Positions 50,491-62,793 of a DNA stretch of 64,000 bases are shown here, in pieces (positions within the stretch are counted from its first letter, which is position 1; each line of letters starts with the position of its first letter). Below the pieces are notes generated by a model, which saw only the letters and a list, made by a program, of their open reading frames with translations, was not told the origin of the DNA and searched no databases. The position numbers were made by a program, and so were the translations under genes. Source of the stretch: Solen grandis (taxonomy: Eukaryota; Mollusca; Bivalvia; Adapedonta; Solenidae); contig CM037788.1 of the NCBI GenBank assembly GCA_021229015.1, forward strand, positions 39,518,024 through 39,582,023, given 5' to 3'.

Positions 50491-51610
50491 ACCTACAGAG
50501 GCACAAAGGGGACATGGGAGATAGTTTTTCATATCACGTGCGCACGCAATAGCTAGGTACTGCGTCCGAATACGTGAGCACGCGATAAAAAAATAATAAT
50601 TCATTTTCTATTCCATAACGCAGGCGTATGGAAGCATGTGATTACGTCACACACAACAAAAAACAAATATCGCTATCTCGTGGACACAAGATACTATATC
50701 AATTTGATTGGTCAGTTAACTCGTGGCCACTGATTGACCAATCAAATCGTTAGATTATCTCGTTGCCACGAGATAGCGATATATATTTTTTTTCTTACTA
50801 ACATATATATCTCGTGGCCACGAGTTAGCGAAGTTTTTTTTTCTTAGTAAGTTAGTAACTCGTGGGCCAAGTTAGCGAGATTTTTTTTCTTACTTACATC
50901 TAATGGGCACGACGTAGCAATTATTTTTGTTGAAAGAAGTGGTGGACTGATTAATCAAAAAGTCAACGAATCAGTGACGGGCTACTGGTTGACGTGACGA
51001 TGACGACGAAAATAATTCGTTGACGAAATATTGACGAAAAATAAAAAAAAAAATAAAAAAAAGAGGGGGTGTCGTTGATATTTCAGCGCGCATCTGATTG
51101 GGTAATTAAATAAATTTAATAAGGATACTTTTAATCTTTATGGTACAGAGTACTTTCCGCTGTGGGTTCGAATTCCGGAGGGGACTTTGGATTTTTCATG
51201 TGAGGAAGCCTTCCAGCTGGCTTGCGGTAGGTCTGTGGTTCTACCCGGGTACCTCTGTGTACTCGGGGTCTTCCACCACCTCTAATCAGTTGGACGTCGC
51301 TATATGATTGAAATACTATCGCAGCGACGGTAAACCCCAAAACAACAACAACAACAGAGTACTTTGTTTTCATGTTGTACAATAAAAACATAAAAAATGC
51401 AGGTTTTAATCGGCATTTGCTCCAAAATGGTTTATTGTGTATTTAATCATAATTAATCAATTAATCAGTGACTTTTGCCTCTGATTAATCGACGAATATT
51501 TTTTCGACTGATTCCAATTACTAGTTGAAAGCAGACTTCCCAGATAAAAAAAAATCAGGCGCACATTTTAGGGTCGGACGGGTGCAGAAGGTTTTGGTCC
51601 CCTCTGTGTG
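50491..51610. mobile_element. Palindrome-bearing element, diverged, with nested SINE
   Basis: The left edge 'acctacagaggcacaaaggg' resembles the end of the 60712 element, and 'ggtcccctctgtgtgtcg' near 51597-51614 may be the inverted right edge. Between about 50676 and 50915 there are six intact or degenerate copies of CTCGTGGCCACGAG (best at about 50808-50821), each followed by 'ttagcga'/'atagcga'. A family B SINE sits inside (51150-51360). Confidence 0.45.
51150..51360 (+). repeat. tRNA-derived SINE with (AAC)n tail (family B)
   Basis: The head carries 'gggttcgaattccgg', close to the tRNA B box GGTTCGANTCC. The body, 'ttcatgtgaggaagccttcc' to 'cgctatatgattgaaatact', is followed by 'caaaacaacaacaacaac'. 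The copy at 25055-25262 is on the opposite strand. It interrupts the palindrome-bearing element. Confidence 0.8.
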
Positions 51611-51614
51611 TCGA

Positions 51615-53315
51615 TTTTTTGTATTTTTTTTTCTTCTAAATGTTAAATCAGTGACAAACCAAACAATATTCATTAATAAAAGATGTTGATATCTAATATA
51701 AAATATTTAATATCCGTTTTATTTCGCACATGAATTTTGTTTTCTGTGCATTAGTATTTCGTATTCATCGACTTATCAGTACTTTTAAGTTTCATAAAAA
51801 TAATACTAAAAAAGTTATGTATAAATAGTAAAGCTGATGACATTTAGAAACACAACCATTTCTGATTAAGTTTAATTTGCATGGCTAGCGATAGATGGAT
51901 GCATCTACTCTGCAGAATACTAAGAATTTTTTTTTTTTTGCTACAGCAAAAAAGAAAAAAAAAATACCTTTTTTACTTTTTCAAGAACGAAATCGGCAAT
52001 TTTTCATACCTGAAAGTTCATCAACCTGTCGGCAGCTAGCTTTTAAAGCAAGATTTAAAACTTTAAACATGTAGAGAAAAGTGAATTAAAAATTTCGTTG
52101 AGTAGATTTAGTCAAAGTTTTTTTCCATTAATTCCTTTGGACTCTAGTAAAATTGTTCCGATGCTAAATACATTTTAATGTCCAGCTTAGTTGTTGTTTT
52201 TAGCGGCTAATTTTATGCTTAACTATTTTATGCTATTCTTAAACTGCATTTGTCTAGAATAGTTTATAGTTGTTACTGATACTTGTAAACGTTTGGTTAT
52301 TGCCTATTCCCCTATTGTTAAATCGATCGGCAGACGACATGTAAATTTCTCTCAATCATTGAACGTGTCCGCAGTTCCCTAAACACATGCTTATCACACA
52401 GTCAAGGACGACTGCCGGTTCGGATTACCTACACATTAACAGCAGGGGGCCATAAGACAATAGGAGTCTGGCTGGTCAGGTGGTTATACGGGTGGTTCAG
52501 TAGGTGGACCCACGATGGCAATTTCCTCTAGACAACACTACTATGATGTAATCAAGGGATTTTATAGCCTGGAAAAAATGTATGACCAGGGCAGCTGGGG
52601 GGGGGGGGGGTGCAAGGCCCCGCGCTGGATCCGGGCCTGGTCTACGAAATCAAGGCTTGATATTAAGATACCCTTGGGTTTGCGGGTATTCGACTGTCCC
52701 ATCTGGAAGAAATTTAGAATATAGAGCCACAACTGTGAGTCCTGGAATGTTCTCTGATTCCATTTTTTTTACTGGGATGTTTATAATCACTTGCGCATTG
52801 TGTGTAAATGTCGCCACGCCCATGCATACGCATTACAGGTCCCTTTTTACTTCAAAATAACATTCCTGACTTGATTATTGATTTTGACGATATTGTATTG
52901 CTTAAGTTTATAGTTCCGTTTGTATATCTCCCCTAATTAAACGTTACATATACTGATGAAATTATATATACGACATGAAATCTTGCATAAATCAGCTCCG
53001 ACTCCAAGGTACCTTTTGGAACTTAATAAGCAGTTCCTTCATTTTAAAATCTTGTGCTATTCCCAAAAGAAATGAACTCGCTTCCGTTGAAAATAAAGAA
53101 ATGAGGGCCAATTGTGTCTTTCAAAAGATGTTTGAAAATGTACTTATTAGAACATAATGCATTTATGTATGACTTGAATAGACAACTGTGGTTAAACATC
53201 TATTGTTGATTATTTTGATACTTTTCAAACTTTTATTTTCGACAAGAAAATCAAGAAGAATAAAAGCACACACCCCACCACCACCTCATGAATATTCATG
53301 ATTATATTCAGTGAG
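51615..53315. other. Non-coding stretch 3' of AGMO
   Basis: AT-rich, with an 11-base poly-G near 52599-52610. No gene supported. The AGMO 3' UTR should begin left of 53320. Confidence 0.35.
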
Positions 53316-53319
53316 TTTT

Positions 53320-56300
53320 CTATTTCTTTTTTATCTTCCTGTGAAAATCCTCCGAGTCATTTTGCTTAGTGTTCAGAAAACAGCTCAGTGTTGACCTCCG
53401 CTTGATCACAATAAGTGTCCACAGAACAGTGGACGCTGCATAGAACCAGAATATATACTGGTTACCAGGGAGACGAGAGGTCACCAAACAAGATGTTAAC
53501 AGGTAAAGGTCACAGCGAATCATCTCCAGTAGGTCAGCATAGTGTCTGAAACAGTTATGTCTTCATTGTCATTTATTTTTTCATTCAGAAAATGCTTTTA
53601 AATACGGTGGCCTATTTCTGCCATTTTGCATAGCGGGTTGGAAAGGGGGGGGGGGTGGAATTCGAAAGACGGCAAACTGAACACGAACTATCAAGAATGT
53701 TTCGACTTTTCGTCTAGTGCCCATCAATATTTCGCCATGATTTTTTGTCTAGGGCTCCGCCGGAGCCCAGCATAACGCGGTCCGGGGCTCCACCAAGCGA
53801 AATACGACAATTTCCTGTCGGGGTGCCAGAAAAAAATATTTTGGCGATATTTCGTGAAATATCGTTTGTGTGTATGTGTGCCAACGCTAAATAGCAGAAA
53901 TCAGCCACCATATTGTATTAGAAGCTTTATCAGTTCACGCAGGGAAAAAGATGCATTCTGACACATTTGACCCTAAAAAAAGAAAACCTTGCATTTTTAT
54001 CACTTTTTGCAGTATCATTTGTTAACAAATCCTTATATTTTGCAAACAACCTACCTGTTGTCATACATGATGCCGAACACAGTCAGGGAGAAGACGATGT
54101 AGCCTACGTTCAACGTCATGTTTATCGTGGAAACGGTCTGAAATAGAGGCCATGATGATATGAAGTCGTGGTTCTTCTTCTATCTCTGGAATCTTCCGTA
54201 TGACAGATTTTCGGATAGACTCACTGATGATTCAAACAAGCGGGCATTAATAGCCAGGACAAATGGCTGTTTAGGTATATGACTTACAGAAGGTAATAGA
54301 ATCCTAACCATTTTTTAACCTAAAATTCCTAAACTGATCGTGTATCCAGTGGCTGCTGCATGATCTCGGACCGGAAGGTTGTGGTTTCAGTCAGTCGGTG
54401 ACCATAATGCGGATAAAGTGCTGCCTCACTGCGATATCACGCCGTAGACATGTGGCATGATACTACAACTAGTCACACTACACTGCCAACAGAACCTAAT
54501 GTCAACTTTCCTGGAATTCACTTTTGTGCTGAACGAAAAGCAAAAGGGAGATATACCAGTACTATTTAACTACTTTGGAATGTCGTGGTCGGTGATGAAA
54601 CCCATGATTCCCCGGTCACCTGGACTGGCCCTTTAAAGTCAGTTAAAATGTAAATTATATCTACGTTTATAAACACAATATTGTGCAACAATAATAGTGT
54701 AAATTTGGTGTCAAACATTTACCTCTACGTTCGAGGCAAGACTTGGTTGCCATAGGAACTGTATCAGGAGGAAGTGGCACCAAAGATAGACCGCATTCCA
54801 TGTTGGAAGATTACTGTCATATTTCTCCGGGTTTTGTTCCACCTGTTTACGACATAATACTGTTCCTAAAATTATATTACTCGATCAGAAGTAACAGTAC
54901 AATACAAAAAATGCCCTTTGTCCCAATAAAAGTGTCCTAGAAGCTTGGAGATAAAGAAAATAAGAAAATAATCAGTTGGGCTGATTGGATTTAGATTTTT
55001 GTGAGTATCATCCCCTTCTTTTTTATGCATATCTTTTTAGTTTTTATTTATATTTATGTGTATCTTTATCACGAAGCTACATTAAACCCTCTAGGTATTT
55101 ACATCACTGTTACTGTTAAATCATAATTTTTCTCTTACATTTAATTTTGATAATTATGCATTGTGGGAAAATTTCATAGATACGTTTATTCGTTGATAAA
55201 TGTCAATGGAAACGTTAAGTGTGCTTTTATGTAAATTGGTCGTTGTGATTGGTCTTCGTGGATAAAACATCCACGAAAATTAGTCTCCACGAAAACCATC
55301 AGCTATACAGTATGATGGTATTTAAGCTAGTATTTTTCTTATAAAGATATTAGGAGTATTTAGTATTTTCATTTTTTTCAAAACAAAGCTTTCGGATAAT
55401 TGGTGTTGCTTTTTATCCCAAAAATGATGAGAAAGAAAGACAGATTCACCTGAGGGATGTCTTGTGGGAGACCCAGTCTTGGTTTCCCAGGGGACCAACC
55501 CGGACCCTTCAGGAACACAGACACCTTGTTAGAGAACCCCTCCATTTTTAGGACTGTCCGGAATATGTGCCACAGGTGGCAGAACTGTGAGGAAAAGGGT
55601 AAAATAAATAATTCGCCTTTAATAGGCATTGTATTCAGTTATACATCATATTCTTTATCAATTATTATACTTAATTAATGCACCCATTAGGTTTTATAAA
55701 ATTTGCATAACTTTCAATACATTCCACAATGAAAGGCAAAATACTTATCCAAGTATAAAGGAAACTTTGTTGATGCACTGTCATTGAGAGACGGACACAT
55801 ACCTGTGCATACAGGGAGTTCCAAGAATTTATGTTGTGTACAAGGCCATAGACGGGTTTCTCCTCAGTTTTCTCTGCCTGGAACGTACCTACAACACCAA
55901 CAAGTATATCCCATAACACAGTACATTCAAGCCTATAAAAGGAATATGAAAAAAAATAATGTCCTTATATGACAATTAGCTGCTAAATATAACTACAAAT
56001 GCCATAATATTATTCAGAATATTAACCCTTTCTCTCATATAGACTCATTTTTACGCACTCAATAGGTACCACATAAAGCCTGATCTGCAGAAAATCACAG
56101 TTAAACCTTACCGAATTTAATTATAAAGTCCCCATTTCGAGACCACTGAGGAGCAGCGAACAGCGTAAAACCTGATCAGCCTGCGAGTTACTCGCAGGCT
56201 GATCTGGTTTTATGTTGTTCGCATAGGTCATTTAATGGTTTCCTCTATGAGGGAAAGGGTTAAAGACCCATTATTCGTTCAAAAGCAGTGTATATTTTTC

Positions 56301-59300
56301 GAACAGAAAATCAAAATGTGTGGTACAAATTTGTTGAGACTTGCAATCCAACTCGCTCAAGACACACACGCACAAAAATGGCTCTTTATTGAAAATTTAA
56401 TACGGATATTCATAACCTTTTGATATTTGATATTATGCAATTGTATAAAAATGTATATTGTGTGTTTGGGTGTTTAATGGGGGTAATGTTTTCCATTGGA
56501 TTTCGTATTGCAATTTGCTTTTGTATTCTTTTCTGTATATCTTTTTACACACAAAAAGAACTTGGAAATATGAATGTGTTTTAAATATTTTAACACTTTT
56601 GTTTCACTCTGCAAAATGCAACATCAAAATCCACCACGCTGATCATCTTTTCTTTAATAAAAAAAAAATAGGTAGCAGATTCCAGGACATTGTAACTACT
56701 ACCATTTTACTTATACATGGACCTTTAAATAATATGTAATTAAGATTTAAAATGACACTTAAATTCCTGCCATAGAACACATCTGGCAACATGGTACCTA
56801 GTGTGTCCGACGGTCCACAATTCGACTCCAACTCGGAACTATGAAAGTTTATATAGTTACGTTTTGAACCCAGTGCAAATAACCCCAAATTGCGAGGAAA
56901 CCCTTTAAAGTACTCCAAGAATCATATGACTTCTTCTGGTGGTATGTACGAATGGCAGTTTAGAATGACACATGTACTTCTTTGCCATGAAGCTAGGTTT
57001 TGTGGCGGCGTCGTAGAGAGTTTCCAAGTTTTCCCAAGTTCGATCCCAGCTCGGGGTAGTAAAAAGTTTTGGTTACATTTGGCGTCCAACGTAACTAGAA
57101 CTATCACTGAAGGTGATTCATACCCCCACCCCCATCTTTGACACAGGATGTATTCACATGACACATAAAACGAATGTTCACACATAGGATTTGGGCTTAT
57201 AAGCATACCAAAAAAAAAATTATCGCTAAAGGTCATCAATACCCACACCGGAAGTCTGTCATGTGTAGGAATACAGTTTCAAAAGTTTGCGTGAGTGAAA
57301 GACTACATGTATGTAAGGTTTAAAGTTAGTGTGAGCAATGGTTCAAAAGTTTTGGACAATGCTAACAAGTTTTGACAGACAGACAGATAGACAGAGAGAC
57401 ACACATACAGACACACAGAAGAAAAAAAATAAAAATGCAGTCTAATTATGGTTCACATCCATATTTATTGTTTGCAAAAACCTGTCTTTAAGAATTTACA
57501 TTGTGGTTTTCTTATGCAATGCACTTCCTCTCATCAAGATCAAAACATATGAAGTTTCATCAACCTAGTTACTTTAGTATTGGAGTTATGGTCCGGACAA
57601 AATCAAAGATTTAAAAATGACAAAGGGCAATAACTCATTTCAAAATACATGCAGAATTATGGTTCTTAGGCACTGCACTTCCTCTCATGAAGGTCTATCT
57701 ACATTTGAGGTCTATCTACATATGAAGTTTGATCAACATAAGTACAGTAGTTTTGGAGAATTGCTCCGGACAAAATCAAAAGACAAAATTAACAAAGGGA
57801 ATAACTCCTTTAAAAACATTGTAGAGTTATGGTTCTTATGCACTGCATTCCTCTCATCAAGATCAATTACATATGAAGTTCATCAATCTAGCTACTTTAG
57901 TATTGGAGTTATGCTCCGGACAAAATCAAAGATTAAAATGACAATGGACAATAACTCTTTTCAAAATACATGCAGAGTTATGGTTCTTGTGCACTGCACT
58001 TCCTCTCATCAAGATCAATCTACATATGAAGTTTCATCAACCTAGCTACTTTAGTATTGGAGTTATGGTCCGGAAAAAATCAAAAGATTAAAAATGACAA
58101 AGGGCAATAACTCCTTTCAAAATACATGCAGAGTTATGGTTCTTATGCACTGCACTTCCTCTCATCAAGGTCTATCTACCTATGAAGTTTCATCAACATA
58201 GGTACAGTAGTTTTGGAGAAATGCTCCGGACAAATATTTGTAGACCAACCGCCGGACCGACGGACCGACCGACCGACCGACCGACGGACCGACCGACCGA
58301 CCGACAGGGTGACTCCTATATACCCCCCCCCCCCCAAATTTCATTTGTGGGGATATAAAAATGACACACAGTTGCAGGTATAACGGTACCGTTAATAAGC
58401 CCCACAAACATTCATACTCCAATAACAGAACCATGAACAGTACATGCGATTCATTGTCATGAAGCTAACATTTGTTGCGACCTAGTAGGGTGTCCGAACG
58501 TCCCAAGTTCGATTCTTGCTCGGACAGTAGGATTTTACTTGATATCCAATATAGCTTAGCACAGAGGCATGCAAAATTAAAACAATCTCCTTTGCAAAGA
58601 TTCATTCTTTATACTCACCTACTCAAGAGCATTTGTATATAATGTGAGCGTTGTGCAATATATTGCAGCTAAAATACGCCAAACCTACCGAGGATTTTAT
58701 CCCAGATTATGAACAAGCCGCCATAGTTCTTGTCTATACAGTATGGGTTCCTGCCATGGTGGACACGGTGGTGGCTGGGGGTGACAAAGATCAACTCCAG
58801 TGGGCCTAGATTACCTAAAGTCTGGAATACGGAGCGCGGTTGGATAAACAGATGCATGACCAAAGGAATGAAATGCATTTATAAATACAGTTTCCTTTTA
58901 AAAGGAAGACTTACAATGGTTATTATTAGATGTCCTAAATAAAGCATCATCAACTGATTTTGTTGCAGTCTTGACCCTGTATAATAACCAAGTACTTTGG
59001 ATTTAACTAAGTTTTCACGAAACGATGCAGAGTACCAGAACAAGCATTCAATTTTGGATTGGTCGTTTGTTCCTTCCAGCAATTCATATTAACTTTTGGC
59101 AAGCCCGCATATATGACGTGTACACAAACGGATAATCTCGGCTATCTGCCAAATGCAACTCGTCCGAAATGTTACAAGAAAGATCAAGGCTGACATAATA
59201 GATATACAAACCCAAATTATGTATATATATATATATGGCTGTGCCACAAGTTAACAAGAGGGACATGGTGAAACTCGATTGATTTTCCAGTCATTAGCTA

Positions 59301-62300
59301 AGTCGTGATACAGTGGTCACACGATTCCTCAATGTGGCGATTCATTGAATACCGGCGATGGCTCGAGCTACAAGCCCGGTCCCTTGATTTAGCCCTTCTT
59401 ATTCTATATAATTTTATGGGCGATTCTTCAAACATGCGAATTTGGATTCCCCGAGCTTCGTCCTTGTCCCTAGATAGTATATCCTATATTATTTCTATGC
59501 GATTCCTCGAAGTCGATATCAAAAGCTACCTATATCTCCTTGACAACCATACTCCGGCCCTATGACCACCTGTAATTAACACCTTGGTCGAGATGGTTTT
59601 CTTTTTGTTTTCACACATTGTCAAACCTCCTTAGAGTACATTGGTGAATCGTTATATCAACACGGCTATGTAGATAGTATTTTCGCACCTTCTGATCATG
59701 TAACAAACTGTGGTGGGTCTGCATGATTAATCATTTGTCATTAAAGGAGCCGATTTTGTTTGTTTGTGTGCTGTTCTTTTTCTCTGTAATCATTAATTTG
59801 AAGAACCACGATATAAGTGTTTATTACAAGAATGTAAAAAGTACGCGACGCCGCCATTAACACAAACTAAAACAAAGGGTTTCAGTCATATTATCGGTAA
59901 AATAATAACTTATTTCTGACTTAATTCTCACAATGAAAGCTTTGATCGTGTTATTTTTTTTTTATTTTAAACATATATTATGTTTATAAAGTATTATTAA
60001 AGGCGACGTTAAGGTATCAACAAATGTAAACGTATTAAATTTTGACACATAAATGATTCCTCGAATATGGCGATTCTTCGAGTTTTTTTGCAGATCCCGT
60101 CCGAACTCGAGGAATCGTGTAACCACTCTATTATCTTTTTAAGTTTGCTTGTGTTTAAGTTCCACAGACAGTATTTCAGTCAATTTGAAACTTTTGTTTA
60201 CATGAGACAGAATTTCAGTATCACGCCGTAAAACAAGTGGCATGATGCCACACACCCAGTCACATTATCCTGGTACTTGGCCTACTAGTTCTGGGGCTAC
60301 TTTTATATGCTGATCGCCAGGCACAAGGGAGGTATACCAGTATCATCTTTGACAACTTTCGTAGATCGCGTCAGGAGATAGAATACATAACGCCCGGGAA
60401 CAGTGCGGACGCTCGGCATCCAGGAAAAAAGACAAAGAATTAAATCATCAGAGCATTTCTACGGAGCATTATGGATGAGGTAAGTGAATCTTTAAAGAAA
60501 TTACACGGGAGAAGGTTTAAATAAGCATCGGCTTCAAACTCCATCCCAAAACGTACTTGATTTAATAAATATGTTTGATCCATTTTTAAGACAGTAAGAA
60601 ACACATTAAATAGTATGCTATTTTCATGATAATTGATTCACATTTTTACTCATTTTTTAAATATATACATGTACACCCTTATCACATTGTCGGCTAAACT
60701 TGTTTTATTTCTTACGGAAGCACAGAGGGGTCATGGTGTTTTTTTATTATTATTATCTCGTGGCCACGAGATAATAACTAAGGAAAAAATCTTGCTAACT
60801 CCTGGCCACGAGTAAAACTGAGAAAAAACTGACTCGTAGCCACGAGTTACTTAGACAAAAAAAATTCGCTAACTCGTGGCAACGAGTTAATACTAAGAAA
60901 TCAAAAACAACAACCACAGCAAAACAGATTTTGCTAACTCGTGGCCACGAGATATAAGTAAAAAAGAAAATAAAAAAAAAAAAATTAATTCTCATAAATA
61001 GATAACGATTTTTTTCTCTCATTTTTTCTTAGTAACTCGTGGCCACGAGATAGCGAGATTTATTTTTTGTCTTTTTCTTAGATATATCTCGTGGCCACGA
61101 ATTAGACAAGTTCATTTTTCGTTGTTTTTTTCTAGTTATAACTCGTGGCCACGAGGTAGCAATATTCGTTTTTCGTTTTTTCCTTAGTTTTTATCTAGTG
61201 GCCACGAGATAATAAAAAAGAAAAATAAATAAAAAAATAAATAAATAAAAATAAATAGAAACACTGTCTCCTCTGTGCTACCGTAATTTCTGTATGAACT
61301 TTGAAAAGTTCACGGCCTGTTTATGTATATATTGCTTAATGGGATATTATTTAACATACCTCGGTATGCACCCAGAAGGCGTACAATATGTTGAGCTGGA
61401 AGTGGACCAGGAACATGGGAGGCGAAAGGAACAACCCGAGTGGTAAGTAAAATATCTGCAAAGTAACATTAACAAAACTGGCTCCAATAACACGAGAGAA
61501 GGTAGGACAAAGAAAATATCAAAACAGCGTTAGACTAAAAATGACAAAAATGATTTTTTTTTTCGGCGGCAACTGCATTCTTTTGTTATTGACCCAGATT
61601 TTTCATCGGATTTCGACCCTTCAGTCTATTTCTAAGCGCACCTGCTTAAATGCAGTGTTCTAATTGGCTAATGATCCAGACTGGTTTATTTACTTTTTAC
61701 AAATGCAGTGATGTGAATACCTAGTTGTAGCTTCGTGACATATATAACTGGACATAAAAAACTGTGCTCAAAACCAGAGAAACAGCCTGTTTGTTATGTA
61801 ACGGGACTGGAATTAGATACGATCTCACAATACAGATAGTGACTTACATTTTCACAAATATTCACTTTTGCAAAAGTTTAACGATATACAAAAAAAACTG
61901 TATTCATTTCGTAATGGCGCATTCTATAACATTTACAGCCTATGTTTACTTAGTTTTGGATCCCGAGATTACGGTATGTGTTTTGGTTTTTAGACTAATG
62001 TCTATTTATGAATATATGCTGGTAGATTTTAGCGAAGACCTGTATTAATTAGATTAATAGTTGTCCAAATATTATTTTAATACATGTATCATATAATTTT
62101 ACACACCTATATACAATATTAGTTGATACTTTCGAATATTTTTATAGATATTTCTTTTTTCTTATTTTGCTGTAAGATCACCAATGACATAAGAAACGAT
62201 ATTTCGTCACCATGAACTGGCACCCTTACCCAGCCTACGTATCTAATTATGGAAGACTGCCTTAATGCTGTGGTATAATTAAACTCTTCTGAGCTGTGGT

Positions 62301-62756
62301 GAGTTTGATGTGCAGCCCACATGAAGTTAATCTCTGAAATAGTGAGAAAATACATGTATCTACGATTGAAAACAAATTTCAGTTACATGCATAAAGAACA
62401 ATACAAAAAGTACCATTTTGTTGCATCAAAAATGGCGTCTTACATATATCTTCAAAAAATTTCTGATTGAGTTTCGTAGTTTTATTAAAGGTATGTTTTA
62501 AAGCGCTTCACTGCGCTCTAGTTTTCAATAACTAACGGTATCCATATGTTTGCGCAAACTGTTTTTCAAATGACCAAGGTTCCATGTAATACAGACAGCA
62601 TTGTCTATATAGAAAGCCGCTTTAAACTTGGTATATGTGTATAAATGTACATTTGTAATGCCAATAAATTTTAAAACAAGGAAATCAAACAAACTAGAAT
62701 ATGTTGTTTTTGCAGATGGAATTTTAAGTTTGTGTATCTTTAACTCTTCATCTCCG

Positions 62757-62793
<37 letters not shown>

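Noticed and set aside
57617..58045. 142-aa open frame, plus strand
   Set aside because: Lies entirely in the tandem core of the pearl-like element; the peptide repeats with the DNA unit.
59305..59565. 86-aa open frame, plus strand
   Set aside because: Starts inside the inverted repeat of a DNA element; composition is not protein-like and no motif is seen.
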